Positions 12,690 to 24,707 of a DNA stretch of 64,000 nucleotides are shown piece after piece. A program made the translations under genes and the position numbers. Source of the stretch: Cycas panzhihuaensis (taxonomy: Eukaryota; Cycadophyta); contig CM041465.1 of the NCBI GenBank assembly GCA_023213395.1, positions 234,243,741 to 234,307,740 of the forward strand, in the 5' to 3' direction. Each line of letters starts with the position of its first letter. Position 1 is the stretch's first letter. A model generated the notes under the pieces. The model was not told the origin of the DNA. It saw only the letters and a program-made list of their open reading frames with translations, and ran no database searches.

Positions 12690-13790
12690 ACTAACTTTCC
12701 TTTTAAAACATGCAACAAAATGAGAAATTATAAAGATATAATAAAATTAACACTAATATAAAAAAGGATGAGACAAAAATCTCTTGGAAAGCTTGATTGC
12801 TATGGAGAATAAGAGGGAAAAGTTATAAAATGATGATGAAAAGAAAGAGCCCTTTTCACTATAGTGAACCATTGAAAATCCCACAAAGGGCTAACCTTTT
12901 AACCAAGTTTTTTATAAGGAAAATAGCAACCACAATAAGAACTAGAACCACGATGGAGAAGATAGTATAAAAAGACATAAGATGACAATCAATCCTTCTA
13001 AATATGAGCAAAAGAGTGGTAGAAAAATATTACTAAACCTTTAATAAGAGAGTTAGAGCTCATGTAAAGACTTTGCAAAAGATAAACATTTTAGTAGATC
13101 TTAGAAGATAAAGTTTCAATAGTACTTTTAAAATCTCCAAGTCCTTTATCTCTTGATTCTCTTTTTTTTCACTTCTTTCTCTTGTCAAAAGATGCAACAA
13201 CATTTTATTCTATTTAGTCTAGGGATTTTAGGTAAAAGAGAAGGCAATAACACTAAATCTAGGTAGTGGTCAATAAAAATAGAAGGGAAATAGTACATCT
13301 GGCCAAAAACAATTGCATGGTTCATAGTAAAGGATGTGATTTCCTTCATAAAATGTAATTGATTATGTTTTATGAAGGACGAAAAATGTAATTTTATTTA
13401 TAAAATATAATTAATCATATTTTGTGAATAAAATTACGTTTTTAGCAATACCAAAAATGTGAGAAAATAAGAAATATAAAAAAAGAATAGAAATATTAAA
13501 TAAATATAAAACATTTCCAAGCTTATAAAATATGACTCCGTTGAAGATTAAAATATCCCAAAAGAGATGTTAAACTAATAATAAGTCCTGAACATCATAA
13601 CTTGATAATCAAATTATAAAATCAAGAGAAAACGACTAAAAAAGAGGTGAAACACAAGGAAAAATGTTTTAGAATAGAAAATAAGGAAAGATTTATTAGT
13701 ATAGTTTTTATTCATTGACACATGAAAGATATAATGATATATACACCATTATCCAATCATCAATTATCCTCAACACTAACATGCTTCAAT
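12690..13790 (+). repeat. Diverged direct repeat, copy 1
   Basis: Collinear similarity with 14815-15930 at an offset of about 2125-2140 bp. Anchors include CTCTTGGAAAGCTTG (near 12781) against CTCTTGGGAAGCTTGG (near 14905), and ATAGTTTTTATTCATTGACA (near 13703) against ATAGTTTTCACTCATTGACA (near 15843). The palindromic TAAAATATAATTAAT-type block also lies at matching positions. Identity is moderate and gapped by eye. It could be one of a pair of long LTRs of a non-coding element, or an old tandem duplication. No TG/CA boundary was established. Confidence 0.5.
13343..13437. repeat. Two adjacent strong inverted repeats (hairpins)
   Basis: Hairpin 1: a perfect 11-bp arm CCTTCATAAAA (13343-13353) pairs with 13368-13378, with a 14-nt loop. 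Hairpin 2: 21-nt arms (13388-13408 and 13417-13437) have two positions that pair as G-T and an 8-nt loop AATTAATC. The two hairpins look like copies of one palindromic unit (TAAAAT-TAATT-AT core). No coding frame covers them. Confidence 0.7.
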
Positions 13791-14814
13791 TGGACCTAGG
13801 CTAAGTATCCCTTAATGATGTTATATTTTCTCTATTTTGAGTCTAAATTAAGAGATAAGGAAGCCTATGGGAACCTACAGACCACCTTTACTAACTCCTA
13901 AGAAGGAGTCTCTACCTATTTGTGTCATTTGATTTAGATATATGTATGATAATGAAAGGCTAGGATGTAAAGGGGTGTAATACTAGAATGTATTAGCCTT
14001 CACAACCAAGTAGAGGAGTTTTAAGTATGAAATTATACTAACAATATTTTTTATATCCTTCCTAAGGACTCTTTTCCTTTCATTATTTTGACTTCTTGGG
14101 TTTACTAAAATAAAGAAAAGGGTTAAGTAACAAAAATATTTTTTTTAGATGAAATCATAAGAAAGGACAATGAAACAATAAGATCTAACTACCTTCTTTT
14201 CAAAATTAGCTAAGAAAATAAATCACACATGCTACACTTTTTTTCTTAAAGCAAAAAACACTAAGATAAAAGAGATATTATCTCTTAGATATACAAATCA
14301 TACTTCTTTTCAAAGATAAAAACAACTAGCATTAGATGCAAATACTATGATATTTAACTTTATATGCAGTTTAATGAAAGGTAAAATAGCATTCAATGTT
14401 TATAGAAAGCTTTCATTTATTACAAATGTTATTTTGATTTTTAAGAATAATTCTAATAGAAATGAGAGATATTAGATATGATTTTTAACAACTAAGAATG
14501 ATATGTAGCCCATAAAACTCACATGTAATTAGCCATAGTTAATATTCTTACAAGCAAATAATAAATTGGAATCATAAGAAGATTCTATCCTTTATAGAGG
14601 TTTTAGACACCATGGGATCCTTAAATCTCGTGTAAACTAATTGCTACAAAAATATATCCTTCATGCATACAAGCTTTCTTTTTTGAAATGAGAGGAAATG
14701 AAGAAGATAAAGTCAATAAATACAATGCCAATAATTTTTAGATATTTTAATTTCAATGATGAATTCTTACCTCAGAATAGTTATCTCCCTTTAATATGAT
14801 TAATATTTCTCAAA
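13791..14814. other. Unassigned AT-rich spacer between the direct repeats
   Basis: About 1 kb of AT-rich sequence between the two repeat copies. No open frame with recognisable content and no clear primer-binding site or purine tract was found. If the flanking repeats are LTRs, this would be the internal part of a small non-coding element. Confidence 0.4.
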
Positions 14815-15930
14815 AATTTCCTTAAAATAAGCATAAAAATGAAGGAAATTGAGTAGAACAAGCTTAATCAATAAATAAGGAAGAAGAACATATGAGACTA
14901 GATCTCTTGGGAAGCTTGGACAATTGAGAAGAAGGGAAAATAGTAACTATATTTTATGGTGAAGAGGTAGATCTCTCTTCACAATAGACTACTGCTTTAC
15001 TTTCCCAAAGAGATTGACCTTTCTTATAAGGTTCCCTAAGGAAAAATATAAATGAAGGAGTTTCAAAAGTCAAAATGAGGAGAAAGGCATATATGGTCAT
15101 AAAAAATCATCAAAAGAGTACCAAACCAAAAAGAAACCAGAGTAGAAAAGACCTTACCAAAGATATGAAGTCTGAAGTAGAAAATTACAATAAACCAAAT
15201 ACCTTAAGAAGTAGTAACAAGTCAAATTTACATAATAATTAGAGAATAAATAGATCTCCAAATCTCTTCTACTGACTTCATTTTTCTTTTCCCTAAGACA
15301 AATATCAAAATCACCAAGAGAAATCTCTTAATTTCTCCAAAATCACTCTCAAAATCCTAGCATCAAACTCAGAACACACAAATGAATCACCTCTTTAGGG
15401 TTCCTAAGGGTTTTAGATATGAATGGAGTCAGTTTCCACCAAATCTGGATAGTGGCATGCAAAACTAACATGTTAATTAAAAAAAATTACATACATGAAT
15501 GTAAAAAATATGACTTATCACATTTTATTAACAATGAAAAATGTGACTTTATTAATAAAATATGATTAATTACATTTTTAGTAGAACAAAAGATGTGATA
15601 AGTCAGGAGGCAAAAATCAAATATTAAAAAGTCAAAAATTAATTTTTTATTAAAATTTTTAAATAAAAATGACTTAATCAATGTAAAAGAGCAGCCCAAA
15701 ATGGGTGAAAACTTTAAGCACAAACCTAAAAATTATAAAAAAGAGATGATTTAAATATAAAATTAAGAGAAAAGAATGAAACAAAAAAATATTTTAAAGA
15801 AAAAATGAGTTAAAATGATCATAAATGTGAGATTTTATTACTATAGTTTTCACTCATTGACAAGTAAAAATATAATAATACAACCATCATCATTCAACAC
15901 AGATTATCCACAAAAATTAATAGTAGATTT
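14815..15930 (+). repeat. Diverged direct repeat, copy 2
   Basis: Partner of the copy at about 12690-13790, in the same orientation. The palindromic block of copy 1 has a decayed equivalent at about 15490-15590 (TAATAAAATATGATTAATTA). The 78-codon minus frame at 15487-15723 lies across this repeat and shows no protein-like features, so it is not called as a gene. Confidence 0.5.
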
Positions 15931-17281
15931 CATCAAAATATGGTCTAATATAATATAAAACAAGTTTCAATCAATCATATCAAATGTAATTAAGTAAGAA
16001 ACTTGTTAATGAATATAAAGGTTAATTGAGAGCCAAGTTTTAGTGAAACATTTACCCCCTTAGCACATAAAGCTCCTATTTCAAAAGAAGAATAGGATGG
16101 CAAAAGGTGACAACGATCATAATGAAGGTTTTTCTCAAACAAATAAAAGGTTTGGATGAGATATATGGATAATAAAAAACCTAGTCTATAAAATATACTA
16201 AAATCAACTAAATAAGCCTGAATATCACTAAATTGACAAGCTAAAGAGTACTACCAAAATGTCTACCAAATAGATAGGGCTTACACTCACTTAATTGAAG
16301 GTAACACTAAATGTCCACAAACTAGATGGGACTTAAAATCTAGATGATCACAGTTTATCTCTTGTTAACCACATTTTAGAGGAAAACATTTTTTGATCGA
16401 GCATAAGGTATAAACTGTCATAGATTTTGGGCTCATTAACAGGTGACTTTTTAAAGTCTTAAACTATCATAGTTTCAGCTTATTAGTAGTTGACTTTTCA
16501 GATCCCTCCACCATAGTTTAAGTTCATTAGTAGGAAAGAGATTTCAAAGCTTTACAATATCATAATTTAGGCTCTTTAATAGGTAAAAGGATTTAAAGCT
16601 TTTTTAGGACAAAATAAGAATTAAAAATGAGTATCGAAATGAGTAAGAGATGCCATATTTAGGCCTTTAAAATACTCATTAAAAGATGAATGAATTAAGA
16701 TTAACAATAATCTTAATCAATGAAAGTTGTATCATTTTCTGATTTCAAAGGTTTTATCTAGGAATAATTATTAAGAGAGGATAATATTAACCTAGATAAA
16801 CAAAATGGATGAAAAAAAAAAAAATTGTCTAGAAAGTAAGGAAAAGGGCCCCTCTCTTTTTATAAGAAAAATCAGTATACTCTATTTTATTTTCACATAA
16901 GGGAGTTGGAAAATCAATGATTTAGAGGGTCCTTACCATTTGATTTTAGAGATGATTCATAACTATTTTGATGAGAGACTAGCTCTAAAAGGTAGAGATA
17001 TAAATGATGCAGCAAGGAGCTAAATATCTGGTAAGTCTCTCTTAATTTTTTTTTTTAACAATTAAATTTTTGGATAAAAATGTAATAATACAAAGTGAAA
17101 AATATAAGAATAGGGCTGAAAATATGATAAAATTCTTAAAAACATAATTTTAGAGTTTAATACAAAAATTACAAGATTATGTTTTTGATAAATAAATCGT
17201 GTTTTTAATTTTAAAAGAAAAAATAAAAAATAAAGGTTTTTTGAAAAGCCAAAATTAGAGTTTAACATGATTTTTTTTGGT
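15931..17281. other. Unassigned AT-rich sequence
   Basis: No gene recognised. Around 16380-16600 a phrase resembling CATAG-TTTAGGCTCATTA-TAGG recurs loosely three or four times, possibly an old short tandem repeat. The 95-codon minus frame at 17062-17349 is Phe- and Leu-rich with no domain and is regarded as chance. Confidence 0.35.
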
Positions 17282-19580
17282 GTGATGTAGCCTTTGGAGA
17301 GGGTAAATACCAGAGAGAATGAAAAATTGGCAGTTAGGGAGCTAATCAATTAATTAATCGAGAAAGATTAGGCCTTATTGAGAGCATGTAGTCTATCACG
17401 GGTGAGTGGATTAACCTAGTTAGTGATGGAGTATAAGATCCTTTATAATTTCATTAGTTATTAGATCCTAAGGAGAAATGTATTCAGAGTATAGGCCATA
17501 GGAGACATACAAATTACTCCTAGGGATATTGGGAGGATATTATAGGTTAGTTAACATGGTGAGAGGATCAAACTGAATAGGGTAATTGATGATGATTTGC
17601 ATAAGGCTCGTAGTTAGCATTTGACTAGCTTTGCTAATCAATTTGGTCCTCATAGTATATCCATTAAGGTAATGAGGATGACAAAGGGGATTTCTATCAT
17701 ATAGAAGATTATTACCTTTATTATCATTTTCAAGATTACTAGGACTTAGAACTTCATGGGGGTTCTAATATAGTAGGTAGGAGTGATTAAGAGATGTAAG
17801 TAGGAGACAATGATGAACTAAGGGCAATATATAGCATATAACATATGCCTTCAATTATCTAGGATTAGGAGGTAAAGAAGGGGTGGTTTTTCTTATAGTT
17901 CTATTTTGATGTATTCACTATATGACCACATACCATTTATGAGGCTAGATAGAGTACCAGGAGAGTTGACCATCATGCATCTGGTAATGAACATATGGCA
18001 TATGAGGGATCAAATTTATAATAAGATAGTTATAGTGGAAAGGAGAATACATAGTCCTCTATTAAGTGATATGTCCAGAAGGTAGCTTAAAGAGGATTTA
18101 TATGAGGTGCTAACGATATGAAGTGATGATGAGGTCAACACAGTAGAGAGGGTAGTAGTAGGAGAGGCTTTTATTATAGATAGAGGGAGAGGAAGAGGGT
18201 GAGGGAGAGGAGATAAAAGAGGAGGAGGAGATGGAGGATAACGTTAGTTTAGTCAAGGTGGGAAAGGAGAGGCATTGACTAGTTGAGAAGGGAGAGGAGA
18301 TATGGATGTGCTCTAGGCAATAGGTGGAGCATAAGATAGAGATAGAGGTGGATTTATACAAAGTATGGAGCTAGGTTTAATAGATGGATAAGGGAGAGGA
18401 GGTGATAGGAATAGAGAAGAAGAGGGGGATCCTCCTCAAGAGCCTTAGGGAGAGGTAGTTACATATCCAGGAGAAGAGATGGTAATAGAGCCAACGAGAG
18501 GAGGATAGCTAGTAGGTATGCTAATTAGTATATATTTTTTAATATACTTGACTATTTATTTTAAATTATCTATCCTTCATATAGAAAACTAATCATGATT
18601 GATATGTTTTTCATGGATAGGTGAGGAGAGTCTAACTCTTTAAGAGGTCAGGAGGATGCTTGCCTTGATCTTTCCCTATGCATCCATATTAGAGGAACCT
18701 TCGACATAGAATGTTATTGATCATACATTGTTAAGGCATCAAATCAAGTATTTCAATCTTACATTATAGGCTCAAGATATGATTAAGGACATGTAGATGG
18801 AGCTAATGTTTTGATAGTTAGAGCTCAAGGTAGTGGAGGATAAGTAATTCCATCTATAGTGAATGATGATGGTACATGTTAGGGGATGAGTTATTCCATC
18901 AGATAGCACCATAGTTTAGCAGGGGAGACATCTTCCACCATGTAGAGAGTTATACATGGTTAGACTCTAGATGGAGGAGAGAGGATAGAGCTAGGAGTAC
19001 AAGGTAGGTCTTACTAGAGCTCACAAAGATGAGTATATTTTTATATATAGGGAGGAGATTAGAGGGAGATGTGAGGTATTTTATGAGCCTCAAATGTTGT
19101 ATCATGAGTCACATAGTGATAAATATAGTATATATATTTTATGTTATATATGTATATTGATCATTTTCTTCATAATTTATATAACAAATATGATGGATGA
19201 TTAACTCTAAACTCTTTACCCCTTTTTATCCCTCTTTCATATACCTCTTTATGATCCCATCAACTTCTTCTATGAAGAATTTAATCGCATCCCTATGAGT
19301 GGCATCTGTACTAGGCAGAGTGCCCAAAAAGTTAGTGTACCCCCATGATCCTCCTGATATCTCTTAGTATGATAGTAACATCCACCACTTGTAGGAGATG
19401 GAATACATGCCTCCTCCTATCCCAATAGGACATGACGTCTACCAACAGTCTCTGATTGGATGCATCCTATGGCATCTTAATCACTTTTAGTAGCCTGTAA
19501 TGCTACAAGGTAATCCTCTCTTATTGTATCATCATCTTGATGAAGCTCATCATCACTATACTAATGTTCTCACAATTTTC
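17282..19580 (+). pseudogene. Decayed protein-coding region of unknown family
   Basis: One plus-strand frame (codons starting at 17282) runs to about 18520 with scattered TAG, TAA and TGA, at many places where Arg, Gln or Trp would fit. Readable pieces are ITPRDIGRIL-VS-HGERIKLN (about 17510-17580), YSLYDHIPFMRLDRVPGELT (about 17920), IVIVERRIHSPLLSDMSRR, then an acidic segment and a Gly/Arg/Asp-rich tail (about 18170-18500). An intron-like AT-rich stretch follows (about 18515-18620). More frame-like sequence runs to 19100, and a His/Pro-rich piece (MEYMPPPIPIGHDVYQQS, with HHLDEAHHHYTN) ends near 19575. The T-P-x-D-hydrophobic-x4-L-x6-GE pattern recalls the start of plant mobile domain or DUF1985-type transposon-derived proteins, but I cannot assign a family. 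Composition differs from its AT-rich surroundings. Confidence 0.45.
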
Positions 19581-20033
19581 AATTGCCAAAATAGCCTATA
19601 AACCATAAATCACTAGTCAGTGAGTCACTCATACTTCATTGCCATACATCATCCCCTCTCTGGATGGTTTAAGCCACCTCAAATAATGCAAAACCATCTA
19701 GTCTACCCATTTTTTCTTTTTTCCTTTACTTGGTCTCCACCCTACATCAATATTTATGGTACTATGGATATTGATATAGGCCCCATTGAGAGTTTCTTAA
19801 CCCTTAATGGGCCTTGCTACAAACTTTGCATCACTGCAACAAATGCCACAGGGCTGTGAATACCCCTTCTAAAAAGGGTAGGTGGCCCTAAAAATCCTAA
19901 AACATTTTCCTAGTGGACCTAGCTTAGTCCACTAGGACCAAGGTTACCTAATGCCTTGGTCCTCCCCCTCCCTAGGACTCCAATGAGCTCCAAGGGGTCC
20001 CTAATTTATAAAAAAAAGACATTAAATTAAAAT
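19581..20033. other. Flank of element D with overlapping hairpins
   Basis: No recognised gene. A 79-codon plus frame at 19620-19859 may be the last piece of the preceding decayed gene but has no domain. Two perfect 10-bp inverted repeats follow one another. CCTAGTGGAC (19909-19918) pairs with 19927-19936, and AGGACCAAGG (19934-19943) pairs with 19954-19963. They share three bases. The last five bases before the LTR (20029-20033, AAAAT) are a possible target duplication, compared with GAAAT at 35769-35773. Confidence 0.5.
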
Positions 20034-20474
20034 TGTAGAAAGATGGACATATGTACAATATCATCACAGAATCACATAATAAGCAAATACAGGTAACAAA
20101 ATGACACTGCATATATACACCAATTTGATAGGTGGAAAACCCCTTATGGGGAAGAAAAACCACCTCCTAAAGTTGTGGTTTTATTAAGAAACTTTGAGAA
20201 ATAGAAGACCAAATACATAAACCACCAAACCAGCCTTGTAAAAGGCATTTAGACAGCCCTCCTAGATTCTCAGAACCATCTCCTTGAATCTAGGAGATGA
20301 ATTTATACAAAGAAAGGTTCGTTGAAATGTGGTCCCATATTTCAACAACCTTCCACATAAGATAATTAATAAACACTAAAGTTTAAAATTATAATAACTT
20401 AAATACAAATTTAGATATGTGACTTAAATATAAACTTTAAAAAGAACATAAAGATTGCATTGATATTCCTAACA
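20034..20474 (-). repeat. 3' LTR of Copia element D
   Basis: A 441-bp sequence with about 93 percent by-eye identity to 35337-35768 in the same orientation. On the minus strand it starts TGTTAGGAATAT and ends TTTCTACA, giving the usual TG...CA limits. It differs from its partner mainly by point changes and one 9-bp gap. It directly follows a purine tract on the element strand. The 15-kb spacing to the partner is explained by the nested element I and the extra cargo in D. Confidence 0.92.
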
Positions 20475-20486
20475 TCTCCCTTTAAT
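20475..20486 (-). other. Polypurine tract of element D
   Basis: On the minus strand ATTAAAGGGAGA sits immediately before the TG of the 3' LTR. This is the canonical place for the plus-strand DNA primer of an LTR retrotransposon, and it confirms that D is transcribed right to left. Confidence 0.85.
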
Positions 20487-20489
20487 GTA

Positions 20490-22060
20490 AACTTTTATGC
20501 TATAGAAAAAAGAAGGTCTTCACCATGATGATCCTCCTTTGATGGAGACTTCTTTTATTTGTAATAGATCTTAGAGATTTAGAAACTTTACTTCAGTTAA
20601 AGACTTCATAAGTATGTCAGCAATCTATAGATCTATTGAACAATAAGACAAGGAAACAAGATTATCAGTAACTAAATTACAAATAAAATACTGATGTAAT
20701 TCAATATGTTTAGTCCTAGAATGTTAAACTAGATTTATAGCTATAGTAATTGCACCTTGATTATCGACTTTAAGTTCAATAGAAGAGTTTAGAGATAGAC
20801 CAATTTCATTTAGTAAAGATTTAAGCCAAAGTGATTCTTTGCCAGCTTCAACAAGTATACAATATTAAGCTTTAGTTGTTAATAAAGCTAGTGCTTACAT
20901 TTTCTTACTAGGCTAAGTAATAAGTGAGGAATCTATAAAAAATACATAACTTAAAGTAGATTTTCGATCATTTATATCACTTGCCTAATCTAAATTAGTA
21001 TATCAAGTTAAAGTTAGAGGTTTATTGCAAAAATTATAAGTTAAACCATAAAAAACAGTATGCCTTATATAGCATAAAATATGTTTAGCTACTTTCCAAT
21101 GAGATTCATGTTGCTACTGCATATAATGTGAACATAAAGCGACAGCATAAGAAATATTAGGGTGGGTGTAAGTTAAATAAATAAGACTACCAATTAGTTA
21201 TATATATAATGTAGGGTCACATAAAGGTGACAAACAATCAGTATATAATTTAACTCCTAATTGTAATGGATTAGATATAGGTTTAGTATTTTCCATGTTA
21301 AACCACTAAATTAAGTCTAGAATATACTTAGGTTGAGATATTATTATGTTTAAATGATGTTGATAAATTTGTAGACTAAGAAAGTAATGTAGTAGACCTA
21401 AATTGGTCATTTCAAATTTGTTCATTAAAGTATATTTTAAATGATGAATATTATTAGTTAATGATTCAGTAATGATAATGTCATCAACATAGAGGATTAA
21501 AATAGTAAGATTTTCATTGTCATATTTAAAATAAAGATTTAGATCACTAATGCATTTAGTATATCTAATATGAATTAAATAATCATCTACTTTGGTATAC
21601 CAAGCTTGAGGAGCTTGTTTTAAACCATAAATGGATTTCTTAAGTTTACAAACTAAATTAGGATTTTTAATAAATCTAGGTGGCTAAGACATGCAGATCT
21701 CTTCTTTGAGATCACCATTCAAGAAAGCACTCTTAATATCCATTTGGTGGATTTCTCAACTAAACTTGGCTATAAGAGAAATAATTGTTTTAATTATGTT
21801 CATCTTTGCAACAGGGGTAAAGGTTTCATTATAATCTATACCATCTATTTACAAAGATCCTTTTACAACTAGGCAAGCTTTATATTTTTCAACTACACCT
21901 ATTGAGTTATATTTTATCTTGTAGACCTATTTAGAGTCGACTATATTTTTCCCAGATGGGAGTGGAACTAGATCTCAGGTTAAATTTTTAATTAAAGCAT
22001 CAAATTCAGTCTGCATAGCATCATACCATATAGGATTATTGCTAGCTTGTTTAAATGTTC
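20490..22060 (-). pseudogene. Copia element D: reverse transcriptase and RNase H
   Basis: One minus-strand frame extends through the region with only nonsense codons. RT begins with MQTEFDALIKNLT (near 22000), then IDGIDYNETFTPVAKMN, KSAFLNGDLKEEI and YGLKQAPQAWYTK. The catalytic box LYVDDIIIT (about 21475-21500) is intact. RNase H follows with DINDRKSTLSYVFFI, LTTKA*YC, RTKHIELHQYFI and a DILMKSL tail near 20560. The domain order and the YVDD box are diagnostic for Ty1/Copia. Stops are TAA or TAG, at typical Gln and Trp positions. Apart from the stops this is the best-preserved RT frame in the window. Confidence 0.92.
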
Positions 22061-23160
22061 TAAGATCATTATTATCTATTATTTTTGCCATTAAGGCAAA
22101 GTTAGCATATAGTTTTTAGTCACATGTATGTTTGGTATCTATAGGATTGCCTACATCAGATCTAGCATCAGCAAGCATTTTCGTTTCCCAAACAGGTTGC
22201 TTGTTAGTAACTATTTCTAAAGGTACAGGTTGATTTGATGAACTAGCCTGAAGGGGAGGATCTATTTCAATAGGTTCAGATAGAGTCCAATTTTGGACTT
22301 AAGTTGATAAGGATTCTATAACTTCTGGAGTAGCTTGTTTGTCAGAGGGGTCAACCAAATAAGTGTTAGTTAACAAATTTTTAATGGGAAGTTCTACATA
22401 AGTAGATGTTGAAGAAGATCCTTTTTCATCAAATATTACATCATGCAAAATAAAAATTTGATGTGTGACTGGATCCAAGAGTCTATAAGCTTTACTCTCT
22501 TTGTTATATCCAACGAAGATGTATTTTTGACTTTTTGGGTCTAATTTTTTACATTTTTTTTAGGGATGTATTCCCACGTAATATTGCCAAAGATTCATAA
22601 ATGATTGATAGATAGTTTTCTTCCAGATCATTTTTGTTCTGAAGTAATGTTGTGTAGACTTTTGCTAGGTAAAAAATTTAATAAGTAATTATAGCAGTTA
22701 ATTACTTCTGCCCATACTTTTAGATCTAGATTCTTTGCATGTAACATACAACGAGTCATTTCAACAAGAGTATGGTTTTTGCATTTGGCAACATTGTTTT
22801 GTTGAGGTGTGTATGCAACAGAATCCTAGAACCGAATTCCATGTGATTTATAGAAAGAAGTGAATTTTCTACTTAAATATTCCTTTGCATTATCAGATCG
22901 AAAAATTTTGATTTTTAAATTTGATTGATTTTCAACCAGCATTTTATATTTAATAAAAATGTCAAATACTTGACTACATATTTTAAGCATATAAACCCAA
23001 CATTTTCTTGAATAATCGTCTATAAATATAACAAAATAACGAGAACCTAAGTATGATGTTATATGAAAAGGTCCACATATGTTAGAGTAAATAAGTTCAA
23101 GTGGAACTGTTGCTCTGAATTGAGTTTTATGTGGAAATGGGTCCATGTGTTATTTACCTA
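22061..23160 (-). pseudogene. Copia element D: integrase (decayed)
   Basis: The integrase core is open from 23146 to 22826 and continues past a stop. LELIYSNICGPFH has Asn in place of the first catalytic Asp (23081-23083). FVIFIDDYSRKCWVY follows, then FRSDNAKEYLSRKF with the second Asp. TPQQNNVAKCKNHTLVE has Lys in place of the catalytic Glu (22784-22786). Two of the three DDE residues are therefore lost, each by a change equivalent to one G to A transition. The linker to RT (about 22060-22600) holds the usual variable region. Tn-like strand transfer would be impossible for this copy. Confidence 0.9.
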
Positions 23161-23760
23161 TCATACATGCTTTACAAACACCATAAACAGTATTTAAGGG
23201 TGGAAGACCATGAACCATTTCATACTTCTTTAGATATTATAGTTTGCCATAACTTGTATGGCTAAATCATGCATGCCAAAGTTTGCTGACTGAGTCAAAT
23301 TTAACAATAAAGGTACTAAAAGATTTTGTTTTGTTATTTTGTCGACTTCTTAGACTATAGAGACTTGTGTTATGATCAACAGGTCCTAAGGCAATATGTC
23401 TGAATTTGTTTAATGGTTCTTTAATGATAAATTTATTTTTCTAGAGTTCGACAACAAGGTTTTTCTGGCAGATTTGATAAACAAAGAGTAGGTTTAGTAA
23501 CAAACTAGGTACGTAAAATACATCCTTGATTGAACCATCTTTTAAGATAATATCACCTAATCCTTTAACTTTAAGTTGGGTTCCACTTCTGAAGGAGATC
23601 TCTTCTTCAGAGTTTAATTTTGATTGATAAGTGGATAAATTTTTCTGGTGTCTTATTATATAATGGGATGCACTAGAGTCAAAGATCCATTGTGGTGGTT
23701 GATTTGTAGGGGTAACAAATACAGAAGTTATTACTACTAAAGAACGATTATGAGTTTGTC
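23161..23760 (-). pseudogene. Copia element D: protease and GAG-pre-integrase
   Basis: Protease motif WIFDSSASHYI (23672-23680 encodes DSS) has Ser replacing the Gly of the DSG active site. FRSGTQLKVKGLGDI and DVFYVPSLLLNLLFV are typical of the rest of the domain. The GAG-pre-integrase zinc domain follows with LWHA-FSH and CKACMIGK, so both His and both Cys ligands appear present. It is the same frame as integrase, and stops are few. Confidence 0.87.
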
Positions 23761-24707
23761 GATTTTGAGGTCATGATTGAGAATAGGATTGAGAATGGTT
23801 TTGTAATCCCTTAGAAGCTTTCCATGCTTTCGAAGCTATTCTACTTCTGCAGACATCAATAGTGTGGCCTCTTTTATGACAATAGGCACAACTAGTGTTT
23901 TGAGAAGGAGTTACGTTGTTCCTATTATGAAAGAACTGATTAGAAATATTTTGATGTTTGGATGGACTGGAATACTTAATATTGTTTTATGAATTAGATG
24001 GTGAACCTCTATGAGGTTTTTGAAATTTTAGATTACTATGAAAATTATTCTGTTGTTTGTTTTTAAATTGTGGCTTAGTTTTGGAAAATAAATCCTGTAA
24101 AGTATCTTTTAATATGCTTGTTTAAATTAACATTATTTGATGTTCAATCAGCTGGTTTGTCAACTGATTAAATATTATAGGAGGGTTGCCAACTTGTTGT
24201 CTGGTAGTTTTATAGAGATTAAAATATTTTGGTAATTTGTTTACTATAAGATGTACGAGCGTATTGTCATCTTTAACATGCATAATTATTTTTTTAGTAT
24301 CACCTTCTTTAGTTTTAGAGTTTATGCACTTACCTAGATCTTTATTAATTAATTGAATTTTATGAAAAAAATCCTCAACATTAGAAAAATCGTCAAAAGT
24401 AAGGTCATACAATTACTATTCTAGGACATCCACTTGATGTGTGTCAACCTTATCATGTTTTTCTTATAAAGTTTTCTAGACAGTGGCCAAGTCGTCTATT
24501 TTAGAAAACTACCAACTGATATCTGGTGAAAGTGAGTTTAATATAGTGCCTAAGGATGCATCTGAGTTCATCATATATACCATATAACTCTCTATAGCAT
24601 CTTCTTTTGGTTTTTTAAATTCACCTGTCACATATTGCCATATCTTTTATTATTTGAGCTGATGGAATATGCGATTCCTCTAGTTGTCATAGTTTAAGCC
24701 AGTTAAT
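23761..24707 (-). pseudogene. Copia element D: gag (interrupted by element I)
   Basis: UBN2-type gag on the minus strand, reading from the right: LTGLNYDN (next to the insertion at 24707), VTGEFKKPKEDAIESYMVYM, LYDLTFDDFSNVEDFFHKIQ and NKLPKYFN. The nucleocapsid knuckle CAYCHKRGHTIDVC (about 23845-23890) keeps all four CCHC ligands, unlike the other gag copies here. The first codons of gag lie on the far side of element I, at about 32995-33050. Stops sit at Trp and Gln positions. The region 24122-24412 is fully open (96 codons). Confidence 0.9.
24703..24707. other. Target-site duplication of element I, left copy
   Basis: TTAAT immediately before the left LTR, matching TTAAT at 32990-32994 immediately after the right LTR. 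Five base pairs is the normal length for Copia integration. This exact match fixes both limits of element I. Confidence 0.95.

Noticed and set aside
18110-18361. 83-codon minus-strand frame, Ser-rich
   Set aside because: It is the reverse of the purine-rich Gly/Arg coding tail on the plus strand. Its Ser/Pro/Leu content follows from that.
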